A stretch of 64,000 nt of DNA from Streptomyces cathayae (GCF_029760955.1 NZ_CP121682.1:7148501-7212500), one strand, 5' to 3'; positions 7,830 through 16,280 are shown, numbered from the stretch's first letter. Notes: generated from the sequence alone by a model not told the origin. Program-made: numbers and translations.

Positions 7830-8483
7830 TCAGGAGCGCGCGAGGGCGGCGAGGCGCAGGTCGCGGGTGCGGCTCTGGTGCTCGACGACGTGCTGCCGGG
7901 CGGCCGCCGCGTCGCCGCGGCGGATCGCGTCCAGGATCCGGGTGTGCTCCTCGAGGATCAGGGCGAGGTTGTCCGGCCGGGTGGTGGTGTCGGAGTCGTA
8001 GACCTTCAACTGGGCGTCCAGGCGGTCCATCAGCTCGATGATCGTCGCATTGTGTCCCGCCTCACGCAGCGCCCGGTGCCACTGCTGGTTGAGCTCCTGC
8101 AGCTCCGCGGCGTCCGTCGACGCCGCGGCGGACTCGTGGACGTGGACGAGCCGGGCCAGGTCGAGCTCGGTCCGGCGGGTCGCGGCCGCCTGCGCGGCCG
8201 ACGACTCCAGGGCGATGCGCGCCTCGCAGATCTCCAGGATCTCCTGGGGGGTGCGGGTGCGCACCACGTAGCCGCGAGTGGCCCGGGTCACCAGACCCTC
8301 CTGCTCGAGCCGGATCAGCGCCTCCCGGACAGGGGTGCGCGAGACGTTGAACTGCGTGCTGAGACCGGTCGGGATCAGGACGGTTCCGGGGGGTGACTGA
8401 CCGTCGAGGATGATCTTCCGGATCCGGGCGTAGTGGCTGCCCGCGCCCGTATCGGTGCCCCGGTCTCCCCGTGCGGTGCTCAA
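7830..8483 (-). CDS. GntR-family (FCD/FadR subfamily) transcriptional regulator
   Basis: A 217-residue regulator. The N-terminal winged helix contains HYARIRKIILDG, SRTPVREALIRLEQEGLV and RGYVVRT, the GntR signature. The C-terminal helical FCD domain (EARIALESSAAQAAA, NQQWHRALREAGHN, EEHTRILDAIRRGD) has the His and Asp/Asn positions that usually hold a metal and an organic acid ligand. The start is set as TTG at 8483, preceded by GGAAGGGGAGC; longer in-frame starts upstream lack a ribosome binding site and run into the operator. It is divergent from the sulfonate operon and probably controls it. Confidence 0.87.
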   Translation of the reverse strand: MSTARGDRGTDTGAGSHYARIRKIILDGQSPPGTVLIPTGLSTQFNVSRTPVREALIRLEQEGLVTRATRGYVVRTRTPQEILEICEARIALESSAAQAAATRRTELDLARLVHVHESAAASTDAAELQELNQQWHRALREAGHNATIIELMDRLDAQLKVYDSDTTTRPDNLALILEEHTRILDAIRRGDAAAARQHVVEHQSRTRDLRLAALARS

Positions 8484-8591
8484 ACTGGTCGCTCCCCTTC
8501 CGTGCCGAGGGCCGGCTCGTCGTCGGTGCACGCGAAGCGGTGCTCTCGGTGGACAGACGTTCTCGCGATTCGAGACGGCCATAGTCTGCCA

Positions 8592-8611
8592 CTGTCTACA
8601 TGTGTATACAG
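8592..8611. promoter_or_regulatory. 20-bp palindromic GntR-type operator
   Basis: The half-sites CTGTcTACAt and gTGTAtACAG form an imperfect 20-bp palindrome with 16 of 20 bases matching its complement. The embedded TGTATACA is the GTATAC-like core common to FCD-type GntR regulators. It sits about 110 bp upstream of the GntR gene in the divergent region shared with the sulfonate locus, in an AT-richer patch. Binding is inferred. Confidence 0.55.
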
Positions 8612-8716
8612 TTGCTTGCAGCTGAATCCGGACATGGGGACCGTCGCGTCCTCGGGTCCGGGTCCACGTTCGAGTGCATGACCCATGCACGCCTGACAGG
8701 ATTTCGGGAGCTTCTG

Positions 8717-8857
8717 ATGCATCGTGGCGCGCAGCCGGGGCGGTACACCGCCCACCCGGCGCACCCGGTAGCCGGTCCGGCCTCCCGCTTCTGCAACCGT
8801 CTGACGAGCCGTCGGCACATCGACCTCATGCGCGTCGTCAGCACGGGCTGTTGTTGA
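8717..8857 (+). CDS. putative cysteine-sensing leader peptide upstream of ssu operon
   Basis: A 46-residue ORF whose C-terminus reads LTSRRHIDLMRVVSTGCC and stops right after two Cys codons (TGT TGT TGA, 8849-8857). The SRRHIDL...RV...C pattern matches the short 'putative leader peptide' family found upstream of sulfur genes in Streptomyces. The ATG at 8717 has GGGAG at 8706-8710. An inner ATG at 8828 would give only nine residues (MRVVSTGCC). A strong hairpin follows 27 bases after the stop, and the ssu genes start at 9118. The known parallel is cysteine-responsive attenuation by Cys-ending short ORFs in mycobacteria; its use here is inferred. Confidence 0.68.
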   Translation: MHRGAQPGRYTAHPAHPVAGPASRFCNRLTSRRHIDLMRVVSTGCC

Positions 8858-8884
8858 TCGCACACGTACTCCGCCTGCCGCGTT

Positions 8885-8907
8885 CCCGCCGCTGAAGCAG
8901 CGGCGGG
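8885..8907 (+). terminator. attenuator-like hairpin between leader peptide and ssuC
   Basis: A perfect 10-bp stem (CCCGCCGCTG arms) with an AAG loop begins 27 bases after the Cys-Cys-stop of the leader ORF and about 210 bases before ssuC. There is no U tract. Its place suggests control of transcription or translation by ribosome movement on the leader. Confidence 0.5.
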
Positions 8908-9117
8908 CGCGGCCGTGTCAGGCCCGACCGCAGGCGCGCCCCGTCTCCCGCCCCAGCTCGCCCCGCCCAGTCCACTGTTCGGCATGGCTCAGGGAGCAGG
9001 CTCCGGGCATCGCCCCGAGCCTCACCGCCGCACGGCTCCGAAGTCCTTCCCGGCTGCCGCCCCACACCGGCCGATCGGCCGGACGGGCGGCCGAACCACT
9101 CCTGAAGGGGATCTCCC

Positions 9118-10023
9118 ATGCCCGAGCAGACGCTGCTCGCCAAGGCCCGGCCACCGCATCCCGGTCCTGCCGGTCCCGCCGGACGACCCGGCGCACCGAG
9201 GAAGGAGGCGGCCGGGCCGTCCTCCGCCGGACGCAACCGCCGGGTGCTGCTGCGCACCGCCCGCACGGCCGGCCCCTGGGCGGTCCCCCTGCTGGTCCTG
9301 GTGGTGTGGCAGTGGACCGCCGCGGTCGGCATCCTGCCGCCGTCCATCCTCCCCGCCCCCGGAGCGGTGCTGCGGGCGGGAAGCGACCTGGCCGCCACCG
9401 GAGAGCTCCAGTTCCACATCCTCACCAGCCTGCGGCGCATCCTGCAGGGCTTCGCCCTGGGCGCGGGCACCGGCCTGCTCCTGGGCTTCCTGGTCGGCAT
9501 GTCGAAGGTGACGGAGATCCTCCTCGACCGGTCCCTGCAGATGGTGCGCACCATCCCGCACCTGGCTCTGGTGCCGCTGATGATCGCCTGGTTCGGCATC
9601 GGGGAGGAACCCAAGATCCTCCTCGTGGCGCTGGGCACCTTCTTCCCCATCTACCTGAACACCGTGACCGGCATCCGCGGGGTCGACCCCAAGCTGCTGC
9701 AGCTCGGCCGCTCCTACGGACTGGGCCGGTGGCGCTTGGTGCGCGACATCGCCGTCCCCGGGGCCATGCCCACCATCCTGTCCGGCATCCGGTACTCCCT
9801 CGGTGTCGCCTGGATGACCCTCGTGGTCGCCGAGACCATCTCGGCCAGCGACGGGATCGGCTACCTCGCCCAGAACGCCCGCGAGTTGCTGCGCACCGAC
9901 CAGATCGTCCTCGCCATCGTGCTGTACGCACTGGCCGGTCTGTTCGCCGACCTCCTGACCAGGCTCATCGAAAGGAGGGTGCTCCGGTGGCACCCGAACT
10001 ACCGTCCCCAGGCGAACCAGTGA
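9118..10023 (+). CDS. ssuC: aliphatic sulfonate ABC transporter permease
   Basis: A 301-residue inner-membrane permease of the NitT/TauT (SsuC/TauC) family. After a ~40-residue Pro/Ala/Gly-rich head come WAVPLLVLVVWQW and about six membrane spans. The cytoplasmic EAA loop reads GRSYGLGRWRLVRDIAVPGAMP, in which the closing GAMP and the spacing are those of SsuC. It lies first in the ssuC-ssuB-ssuA order and overlaps ssuB. With the binding protein and monooxygenase downstream, sulfonates are a better guess than nitrate or taurine. Confidence 0.9.
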   Translation: MPEQTLLAKARPPHPGPAGPAGRPGAPRKEAAGPSSAGRNRRVLLRTARTAGPWAVPLLVLVVWQWTAAVGILPPSILPAPGAVLRAGSDLAATGELQFHILTSLRRILQGFALGAGTGLLLGFLVGMSKVTEILLDRSLQMVRTIPHLALVPLMIAWFGIGEEPKILLVALGTFFPIYLNTVTGIRGVDPKLLQLGRSYGLGRWRLVRDIAVPGAMPTILSGIRYSLGVAWMTLVVAETISASDGIGYLAQNARELLRTDQIVLAIVLYALAGLFADLLTRLIERRVLRWHPNYRPQANQ

Positions 10024-10763
10024 CCCCGGCGCGAGCAGGCGCCCGGCTCGCTCTGGACGGCCTGGGCCGGCAGTACGACGGCCGGTGGGTCCTGGAGAAC
10101 CTCGACCTGGAGATCGAAGCAGGCTCCTTCGTCTCCTTCCTCGGCCCCAGCGGCGCGGGCAAGAGCACCCTGCTGCGGATCGTCGCCGGGCTGGAGGAGC
10201 CGAGCGCGGGAACCGTCCAGCTCCACGGAGCCGGTCCGCAGCCGCCCATGGTGCGGATGATGTTCCAGGAGGACCGGATGCTGCCCTGGCGCACGGTCGA
10301 GGACAACGTGCTGCTGGGCGTCAAGGGCCGCAGGGACGAGGCACGCGCCCTGCTGGAGGCCGTGGGACTGGCCGACCGCGGGAGTGCCTGGCCGGCCGAG
10401 CTCTCCGGTGGGCAGCGGCAGCGCGTCGCCCTGGCCCGCGCTCTGCTCCACCACCCCGAACTGCTGCTCCTGGACGAGCCGTTCGGTGCTCTGGACGCGA
10501 TCACCCGGATCGCGATGCAGCAGCTCCTGGAACGCCTGTGGCTGGAGCAGCCGCGCACCGTCCTGCTGGTGACCCATGACGTGGAGGAGGCGCTCGTGCT
10601 CTCCGACCGCGTCCTGGTGCTGGCCGACGGCGCCGTCGGCCGCGACCTGCGCATCGACCTGCCCCGCGGGGAGCGGCGCGGCCACCCCCGCCTCGTCGCC
10701 TGGAAGGAGGAACTGCTCCAGGGCCTCCTCGCACCGCACTCCTCCGTCCCGGCCGACGTCTGA
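9987..10763 (+). CDS. ssuB: aliphatic sulfonate ABC transporter ATP-binding protein
   Basis: A 258-residue ATPase that drives sulfonate import. Walker A is GPSGAGKST (about residues 53-61), the Q loop is MFQEDRMLPW, the signature is ELSGGQRQRVALARAL (about 138), Walker B is LLLLDEPFGALD (about 158-169) and the switch His is in LLVTHDVEEAL. The GTG at 9987 follows AAAGGAGGG, giving a 37-base overlap with ssuC. An in-frame GTG at 10020 overlaps the ssuC stop (GTGA) but has a weaker ribosome binding site. The overlap suggests coupled translation. Confidence 0.9.
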   Translation: MAPELPSPGEPVTPARAGARLALDGLGRQYDGRWVLENLDLEIEAGSFVSFLGPSGAGKSTLLRIVAGLEEPSAGTVQLHGAGPQPPMVRMMFQEDRMLPWRTVEDNVLLGVKGRRDEARALLEAVGLADRGSAWPAELSGGQRQRVALARALLHHPELLLLDEPFGALDAITRIAMQQLLERLWLEQPRTVLLVTHDVEEALVLSDRVLVLADGAVGRDLRIDLPRGERRGHPRLVAWKEELLQGLLAPHSSVPADV

Positions 10764-10855
10764 CCCCGCGCCCTGCCCCCCCGCCGCCCCACCGCCACCC
10801 GCGCCCCGCGCTTCCGCCCGCCCGAGCAACGCGCCACCGAGGAAAGAACCCGACC

Positions 10856-11977
10856 GTGACCGTGAACCGCCCGTTCTCCCGCCCGACCACAGGAGCCTCC
10901 CCGCTCCTGTCCACAAACGTCTCGCGCCGTCGCGTCCTGGCCGTCGGCGGTGCCGCCGCCCTCGCCCCGGCGCTGGCCGCCTGCGGCGGCGGATCGCGGC
11001 CGGGCAACACGGCGCTGGCCGACGGCGTGCCGCAGAAGCTCCGCTACGCGGTCATCGGCAGCGGCAGGCTCGGCACCCCGGCGGCCCTGCGCTACAAGTT
11101 CGACGGCGTGGACCTGGGCAAGGAGCTCGGCGGCACCACCGTCACCTGGCCGTCCGGGTTCACCGCCTCGCTGCCGGTGATGGAGGCGCTCAAGGCCGGC
11201 AGCGTCGATTTCACCTTCGCCACCGCCACCGCCGTGGCCTACGCGATCGGCGGCGGCGTGCCCATCGTGCCGCTCGCCGCCTATCCGCTGCCCGCCAACG
11301 AGGTCGAGATCCTCGTCCCCCAGAACTCGACCGTCCGCGGCGCCGCCGACCTCAAGGGCAAGCGGGTCGCCGACCAGCAGGGCACCACCGGCACCTACAG
11401 CCTCATCAAGTACCTGCAGACCGCCGGCCTGCGGCTGGACGACGTCGAGTACGTCAACCTGCCGGCCGCCGACGCCGAGTCGGCCTTCGCCAACGGCAAG
11501 GTGGACGCCTGGATCAGCTGGACGCCGGCCATCAGTCTGGGCCGGGCCCGGCACAAGGCCCGCAGGCTGCCGAACGTCAAGACCTACGACTACTCCTTCT
11601 ACGTGGCCAGCGAGTCCTTCGCCGAGGAGTACCCCGAGGCCGCGGCGAAGGTGGTGCGCGTCATCCGGGACACCCAGCGCCGCGTCAACGCCCGGCCGGA
11701 GGCGAGCGTCGAGTTCTTCGACAAGATCGGCGGATTCGGCTCGGAGGACCTCGAGCGCGAGGTGTTCCTCGAGCTGACCAAGGAGAAGAGGCTCTCGGAC
11801 TCCAACGCCGACCGGCTCGCGCCGGTGGACCGCAAGGCGATCGAGAACACCCAGGACCTCGCCGACAGCTTCCACGCCCTGGGCGTCTACCCCTCGAAGA
11901 TCGACGTGACCGGGTTCCTGCGGGACTCCCGGTTCGACACGGTCAAGAAGGCGGTGGCCGCCGAACTGGCCAAGTGA
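10856..11977 (+). CDS. ssuA: aliphatic sulfonate ABC transporter substrate-binding lipoprotein
   Basis: A 373-residue extracellular solute-binding protein. The head has a twin-arginine motif (SRRRVLAVGG) and lipobox ALAAC, so it is probably a Tat-exported lipoprotein. The body follows the SsuA/NMT1 pattern with LRYAVIGSGRLGTPAALRY, the FTFATATAVAYAIGGG region, the hinge GKRVADQQGTTGTYSLIKYL and VDAWISWTPA. The GTG at 10856 has GAGGAAAG upstream. It lies 92 bases after ssuB. The exact sulfonate is unknown. Confidence 0.9.
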   Translation: MTVNRPFSRPTTGASPLLSTNVSRRRVLAVGGAAALAPALAACGGGSRPGNTALADGVPQKLRYAVIGSGRLGTPAALRYKFDGVDLGKELGGTTVTWPSGFTASLPVMEALKAGSVDFTFATATAVAYAIGGGVPIVPLAAYPLPANEVEILVPQNSTVRGAADLKGKRVADQQGTTGTYSLIKYLQTAGLRLDDVEYVNLPAADAESAFANGKVDAWISWTPAISLGRARHKARRLPNVKTYDYSFYVASESFAEEYPEAAAKVVRVIRDTQRRVNARPEASVEFFDKIGGFGSEDLEREVFLELTKEKRLSDSNADRLAPVDRKAIENTQDLADSFHALGVYPSKIDVTGFLRDSRFDTVKKAVAAELAK

Positions 11978-12033
11978 CCGGCAGGGCGCACCACAGGACA
12001 CACCGCACGACAGCACGGAAGAGAGAACACGCA

Positions 12034-13401
12034 GTGAGCACCCCCGAGAACCAGATGCACCTCGCGGCCTTCGTGACCGCGGGCCCCGGCCGGCCCGGCG
12101 GCTGGCGCCACCCCGGCTCCGAGCCCGGCTGGCTGTCGGCCTCCTACTACCAGCACATCGGCCGCGTGCTCGAGCAGGGCAAGTTCGACCTGATGTTCCT
12201 CCCGGACATCCTGTCCGTGCCCGACCGCCTCGGCGGCAGCATGGACAGCCAGCTGCGCTACGGCGCGCTCGGCTCCCTGCGGCTCGACCCGACGCCGGTG
12301 CTGTCCGCGGTCGCCGCCGCCACCACCCGGCTCGGCGTGGCCGCCACGATCTCCACCAGCTACTTCGAGCCCTTCCCCGTGGCACGCTCCTTCGCCACGC
12401 TCGACCACCTCAGTGACGGCCGCGCCGCCTGGAACGTGGTGACCTCCTTCCAGGACTCCGAGGCCCGCAACTTCGGCGAGGACCGGCACATCGACCGCGA
12501 CCAGCGCTACGAGCGGGCCGACGAGTTCCTCGAGGTGACCTGCAAGCTGTGGGACAGCTGGGAGGACGACGCCCTGGTGGCGGACCCGGAAGCCCCCCTC
12601 TTCGCCGACCCCGACCGCGTGCACGCCATCGACCACAAGGGGGAGTGGTTCACCGTCCGCGGCCCCCTGAACACGCCCCGGCCGCCCCAGGGCTACCCGG
12701 TGATCATCCAGGCCGGGGCGTCCCCCAAGGGCCGCGACTTCGCGGCGCGCTGGTCCGACGTCATCTTCTGCAGCCACGCCTCCCTGGAATCGGCCAAGGA
12801 CTTCTACCAGGACATCAAGGCCCGGGCGGTCCGCCACGGCCGCCGTGCCGAGGACATCAAGATCCTCCCCATGGCCACCCCCATCATCGGTCCCACCACC
12901 GAGGCCGCGCGCGAGGCCGAGCAGCGCCTGGCGGACCTGGTCCCGCCGCTGGCCGGACTGTCGACCCTCGCCTACCACCTGGACGTGGACCTCTCGGAGC
13001 TGCCGCTCGACGAGCCGCTGCCCGACGTCGACGTCCCCGGTGTCCAGGGGCACTACAAGGAGGTCGTGGAGATGACCCGGCGCGAGGGGCTGACCCTGCG
13101 TGAGCTGGGCAAGCGCTACGGCGGCCGCACCGAGGGCTCCTTCGTCGGCACGGCGGCCGAGGTCGCCGACGGCATGGCCGAGTGGTTCACCGAGGGCGCC
13201 TGCGACGGCTTCACCGTGGGTGCCGTCCACACGCCCGGCGCCTTCGAGGACTTCGTCCGCCAGGTGGTGCCCGACCTGCAGCGCCGCGGCCTGTTCCGCA
13301 CCGAGTACGAGGGCACCACCCTGCGCGAGCACCTGGGCCTGGAGCGCCCCGAGACCGGGCAGTGGCGCAACCGCCGCAACGGCGACGGCGACAACGGCTG
13401 A
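12034..13401 (+). CDS. LLM-class flavin-dependent monooxygenase (NtaA/SnaA/DszA type)
   Basis: A 455-residue luciferase-like monooxygenase that would use FMNH2 and O2 to cleave a C-S (or similar) bond in the cytoplasm. Typical blocks are GKFDLMFLPDI, DPTPVLSAVAAATTRLGV, GRAAWNVVTSFQDSEARNFG, GYPVIIQAGASPKGRDFAA, SDVIFC and DGFTVGAVHTPGAFEDFV. The length and the WNVVTS motif place it nearer the NtaA/SnaA/DszA group than classical SsuD (about 380 residues). Together with the neighbouring ssuE it probably forms a two-component desulfonation system. The GTG at 12034 is preceded by GGAAGAGAG. Confidence 0.9.
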   Translation: MSTPENQMHLAAFVTAGPGRPGGWRHPGSEPGWLSASYYQHIGRVLEQGKFDLMFLPDILSVPDRLGGSMDSQLRYGALGSLRLDPTPVLSAVAAATTRLGVAATISTSYFEPFPVARSFATLDHLSDGRAAWNVVTSFQDSEARNFGEDRHIDRDQRYERADEFLEVTCKLWDSWEDDALVADPEAPLFADPDRVHAIDHKGEWFTVRGPLNTPRPPQGYPVIIQAGASPKGRDFAARWSDVIFCSHASLESAKDFYQDIKARAVRHGRRAEDIKILPMATPIIGPTTEAAREAEQRLADLVPPLAGLSTLAYHLDVDLSELPLDEPLPDVDVPGVQGHYKEVVEMTRREGLTLRELGKRYGGRTEGSFVGTAAEVADGMAEWFTEGACDGFTVGAVHTPGAFEDFVRQVVPDLQRRGLFRTEYEGTTLREHLGLERPETGQWRNRRNGDGDNG

Positions 13402-13456
13402 CCCGCACCACACCCCCGCACCGGATCCCGCACAGCGACGCCAAGGACCTCACGGC

Positions 13457-13891
13457 ATGACAGCAGCAGGCGACATCACGAGCATCACCGGACGCACCAC
13501 CGACACCCAGGGGCGCTTCCTGGTGACCGCCCGGACGAACCACTTCGTCTCCGACGCCCGCACAGGGCCGGGGGAGGCCGTTGGGGCGGGAGAGCTGCTG
13601 CTGTCCGCCCTGGCCTCCTGCTCCCTGAGCAACATCCAGCTCCATGCCGAGGAACGCGGCTCCGGCCTGACCGGTGGCCGGGCCGAGATCAGCTACCAGC
13701 GGGACCCGCAGGACCCCACCCGCTACACCTACCTGCGGATCGAGCTGCTGCTCGAAGGGGTCGACCAGGGCGAGGCCGACATCCTGGTCGGGCTCTTCAC
13801 CGGCAGCTGCCCGATCTACAACACCCTGCGCCGGGGCGGCCACGTCGAGGTGGCCGCCCGGGTGCAGGAACCGCTCCCCGGCGCCGCCTGA
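13457..13891 (+). CDS. OsmC family protein
   Basis: A 144-residue OsmC/Ohr-fold protein. The two redox cysteines are present, in LLSALASCSLSN (Cys55) and TGSCPIYNTL (about Cys117), so peroxidase activity towards organic hydroperoxides with a thiol donor is plausible. Ohr proteins have similar cysteines, but the sequence around them fits the YhfA/OsmC-like subgroup better. It lies 55 bases after the monooxygenase gene in the same orientation, so it may deal with peroxide leakage or sulfur carriers in sulfonate use; that role is inference. Confidence 0.85.
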   Translation: MTAAGDITSITGRTTDTQGRFLVTARTNHFVSDARTGPGEAVGAGELLLSALASCSLSNIQLHAEERGSGLTGGRAEISYQRDPQDPTRYTYLRIELLLEGVDQGEADILVGLFTGSCPIYNTLRRGGHVEVAARVQEPLPGAA

Positions 13892-14043
13892 GGAACCGGC
13901 CGGCCCGGAGCCGGGTCACCGGCCGAACCCCGCACCCGGCCCGCCGCACGGCGGGCCCCCGGGCCCGGGAGCCACTCCCCGGCACCCGGGCCCGCCCCAC
14001 CGCGTCCCGCACCCCCCCGCTCGCACACCCGAAGGTGATCACC

Positions 14044-14595
14044 GTGGCCACCGTCCTGTCCGTCTCCGGCAGCCCCTCTGCCGCATCCCGCACCGCCCGC
14101 CTGCTGCGCCACCTGGACGCGCGACTGACCGACAGGGGGCACGAAGTGGTCCCGCTGGACGTACGCACCCTGCCCGCCGAGGCGCTGCTCGGCGGCGACT
14201 TCGGCCACCCCGCGGTCCGCGAGGCCACCGCGCTGTTCGAACGCGCCGACGGCGTCGTGATCGGCACCCCCGTCTACAAGGCCGCCTACTCCGGACTGCT
14301 CAAGTGCCTGCTGGACCTGCTCCCGCAGTACGCCCTGACCGGCCGGACCGTCCTGCCGCTGGCCACCGGCGGCTCCACCGCCCATGTCCTGGCCGTCGAC
14401 TACGCACTGCGCCCGGTCCTCGCCTCGATGGGCGCCGAGCACATCACCCCCGGCTGGTTCGTCCTCGACAAGCACCTGGCCACCGCCCCCGACGGCACCC
14501 TGGACATCGAAGCGGAGACCGCCCGCCACCTCGAGCGCGTCGTCGACGGCTTCGCCACCGCCCTCGAACGCAGCACCCTGCTGGCCGTCGGCTGA
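14044..14595 (+). CDS. ssuE: NAD(P)H-dependent FMN reductase (SsuE type)
   Basis: A 183-residue flavodoxin-fold reductase that supplies FMNH2 to the monooxygenase upstream. It begins ATVLSVSGSPSAASRTARLL, the phosphate-binding loop, then has DGVVIGTPVYKAAYSGLLKCLLDLLP, the SsuE signature, and LATGGSTAHVLAVDYALRP. The GTG at 14044 is chosen because GAAGGTGAT ends four bases before it and homologues begin MATVLS; GTG at 14035 is also in frame. A GC hairpin at 13938-13957 lies in the 152-base gap after the OsmC gene and may lower expression. Confidence 0.92.
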   Translation: MATVLSVSGSPSAASRTARLLRHLDARLTDRGHEVVPLDVRTLPAEALLGGDFGHPAVREATALFERADGVVIGTPVYKAAYSGLLKCLLDLLPQYALTGRTVLPLATGGSTAHVLAVDYALRPVLASMGAEHITPGWFVLDKHLATAPDGTLDIEAETARHLERVVDGFATALERSTLLAVG

Positions 14596-14597
14596 CC

Positions 14598-14637
14598 GGA
14601 AGCGGGCACCCTCCCCCGCGGAAAGGTGCCCGTTTCC
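14598..14637. terminator. bidirectional terminator after ssuE
   Basis: A 13-bp stem with one G-U pair (14598-14610 with 14625-14637) has its core arms CGGGCACC/GGTGCCCG and a 14-base loop. It stands just after the ssuE stop at 14595 and just before the stop of the opposing pseudokinase gene at 14649. Confidence 0.65.
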
Positions 14638-14648
14638 GTTCGGAGCTC

Positions 14649-16280
14649 CTAGCCGGAGCCCGGCCGGAACGTGCGCAGGAACGTCCGCAGCGCCTCCTGG
14701 TTCTCCGCCTCCTCCCAGTCGGCGGCCGGGGTCGTCCAGCGCAGCGAGAAGCCGCGCCCGCCGCCCAGGAGGAACCCGCGGCCGAAGGTGCGCACCCGGG
14801 GGCCGCCGGCCGCCGACAGCCACTCCATGTCGGCGGCCTCACGCCCCTGGTACGTGGTCGCGCGGATCGCGCCGATCCGCTCGTAGGCGGCCGTCCGCTC
14901 CAGGGGCGGCTCCACGTCGTCCCGCCACACGGCCACCGGGTCCGGGCCGATCCGCTCGCTGTAGGTGACCGCGAGGGTGCGGGTGTTCCCGGCCACGCCG
15001 AAGGTGACGCGGTAGGCGAGGTCGGACATGCGGGAGGTGTCCAGCCGTTCGAAGTCCTCGGGGAGCGCGACGGAGAATCCCTCCGGCGCACGGTGAAGGC
15101 GGTAGCCGGCCGGGAGACCCGCCGTGCCCGAGGGTGCCGGGGCGGGTGCGGCGGACGGCGGGGAGGTGCCCCGGTCGTCCGGCTCGCCGGGTCCGGCCGC
15201 CCCGGACGGGATCGAGGGAGCCGGCGCGGAGGCCGAGGCCGGCGGCGTGTCCGGCACGTCGGCGGCGGAGCCGCTGCCGGTTCCGGGCAGCCCCGAGGCC
15301 GCGGCGAGTACGACGGCCGCCACGACGACGACGGCCAGGGCCGTGCCGAGGACCGTCGTCCGTCTGCCCCACCCCCGGCCCACGGCCCCGAGGGCGGCGC
15401 TGCGGGTGCCGCGCGGCCGGGGGCCCGGCACCGCGCCCGGCACCGCGCCCAGGGCCGCGCCGGGGTCCTCGCCGAGAACGCGGACGAGCGCCTCGCGGAC
15501 CGCCTGCCCGGTCGGCCGCTCCCGGGCGTCCTTGCGGAGCAGGCCCTGGACGATCTGGGTCAGGGGCCCCGCGCGCACGGGCGTGCGCAGCGGCAGCCGG
15601 TCCACTGCCTTCAGCGTGGACTCGGGCCGCCCCCGGTCGCGGAACGGGGGACGTCCCTCGACCATCGTGTAGAGGATGGCGCCCAGCGCCCACAGGTCCG
15701 CGGCGGGACCGACGTGCTCGCCGCGGGCCTGCTCGGGAGAGGCGTACGAGGGTGACGTGAGGCGGGGGGCCGGGGTCGAGCCGGCCAGGCCGAACCCGGC
15801 GACCACGACCGGGCCGGTCTCCCGCACGAACACCTGGCCGGGGCTGAGTTCGCCGTGCGTGACGCCCGCCGCGTGTGCGGCATCCAGCACGCCGAGCAGC
15901 TCCAGTCCGATCCGCGCGGCCCGCACATGACTGAACGTGCCCTCCTCGCCGAGGAGTTCGCCCAGCGGTGTGCCGTCGATCCAGGCGGTGACGGTCCACA
16001 GGAAGCCGGCCTCGTCGACGGCGTCGACGACGGTGGCGGTCCGTCCGGGACACCGGCGCGCCATGCCCTCGGTCGTGCGCAGAACATGGGAGGAGACACG
16101 GTGCGCAAGCTCGGAGGGCCCCTTTGGGAGCGCGATCCGCGTGACCAGACAGGGACGCCCCGTCCCGAGGTCGTCGGCGTACCAACGGACGTGCCGGGGC
16201 TCGCGATGGACGACCTCGACCAGCCGGTATCTCCCGGCGGCCGACTGGTGTGTGAAGACGTGCGCCCTGCCCATGGCCAT
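14649..16280 (-). CDS. Ser/Thr protein kinase-like membrane protein, predicted pseudokinase
   Basis: A 543-residue protein with a kinase fold (about 15-285), a membrane helix (TVLGTALAVVVVAAVVLAAA, about 310-330), a Pro/Ala/Ser linker and a ~145-residue outside domain starting YRLHRAPEGFSVALPEDFE. The kinase catalytic loop reads HGELSPGQ in place of HRDLKPxN, and DFG is replaced by GFG (VVAGFGLAG). The usual VAxK lysine is also not evident (CLVTRIAL). SYASPEQARG and ADLWALGAILYTMVEG are kept, so the fold is sound. It probably binds partners rather than phosphorylating them. A second ATG at 16274 is possible. Confidence 0.86.
   Translation of the reverse strand: MAMGRAHVFTHQSAAGRYRLVEVVHREPRHVRWYADDLGTGRPCLVTRIALPKGPSELAHRVSSHVLRTTEGMARRCPGRTATVVDAVDEAGFLWTVTAWIDGTPLGELLGEEGTFSHVRAARIGLELLGVLDAAHAAGVTHGELSPGQVFVRETGPVVVAGFGLAGSTPAPRLTSPSYASPEQARGEHVGPAADLWALGAILYTMVEGRPPFRDRGRPESTLKAVDRLPLRTPVRAGPLTQIVQGLLRKDARERPTGQAVREALVRVLGEDPGAALGAVPGAVPGPRPRGTRSAALGAVGRGWGRRTTVLGTALAVVVVAAVVLAAASGLPGTGSGSAADVPDTPPASASAPAPSIPSGAAGPGEPDDRGTSPPSAAPAPAPSGTAGLPAGYRLHRAPEGFSVALPEDFERLDTSRMSDLAYRVTFGVAGNTRTLAVTYSERIGPDPVAVWRDDVEPPLERTAAYERIGAIRATTYQGREAADMEWLSAAGGPRVRTFGRGFLLGGGRGFSLRWTTPAADWEEAENQEALRTFLRTFRPGSG

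Noticed and set aside
8885..8907. IS-end hairpin at the ssu leader
   Set aside because: Its place right after the Cys-Cys leader ORF and lack of any transposase or matching partner end favour an attenuator.
9965..12385. An 806-codon open frame on the minus strand across ssuB and ssuA
   Set aside because: The other strand holds clear ABC transporter genes with motifs; the antisense product is low complexity.
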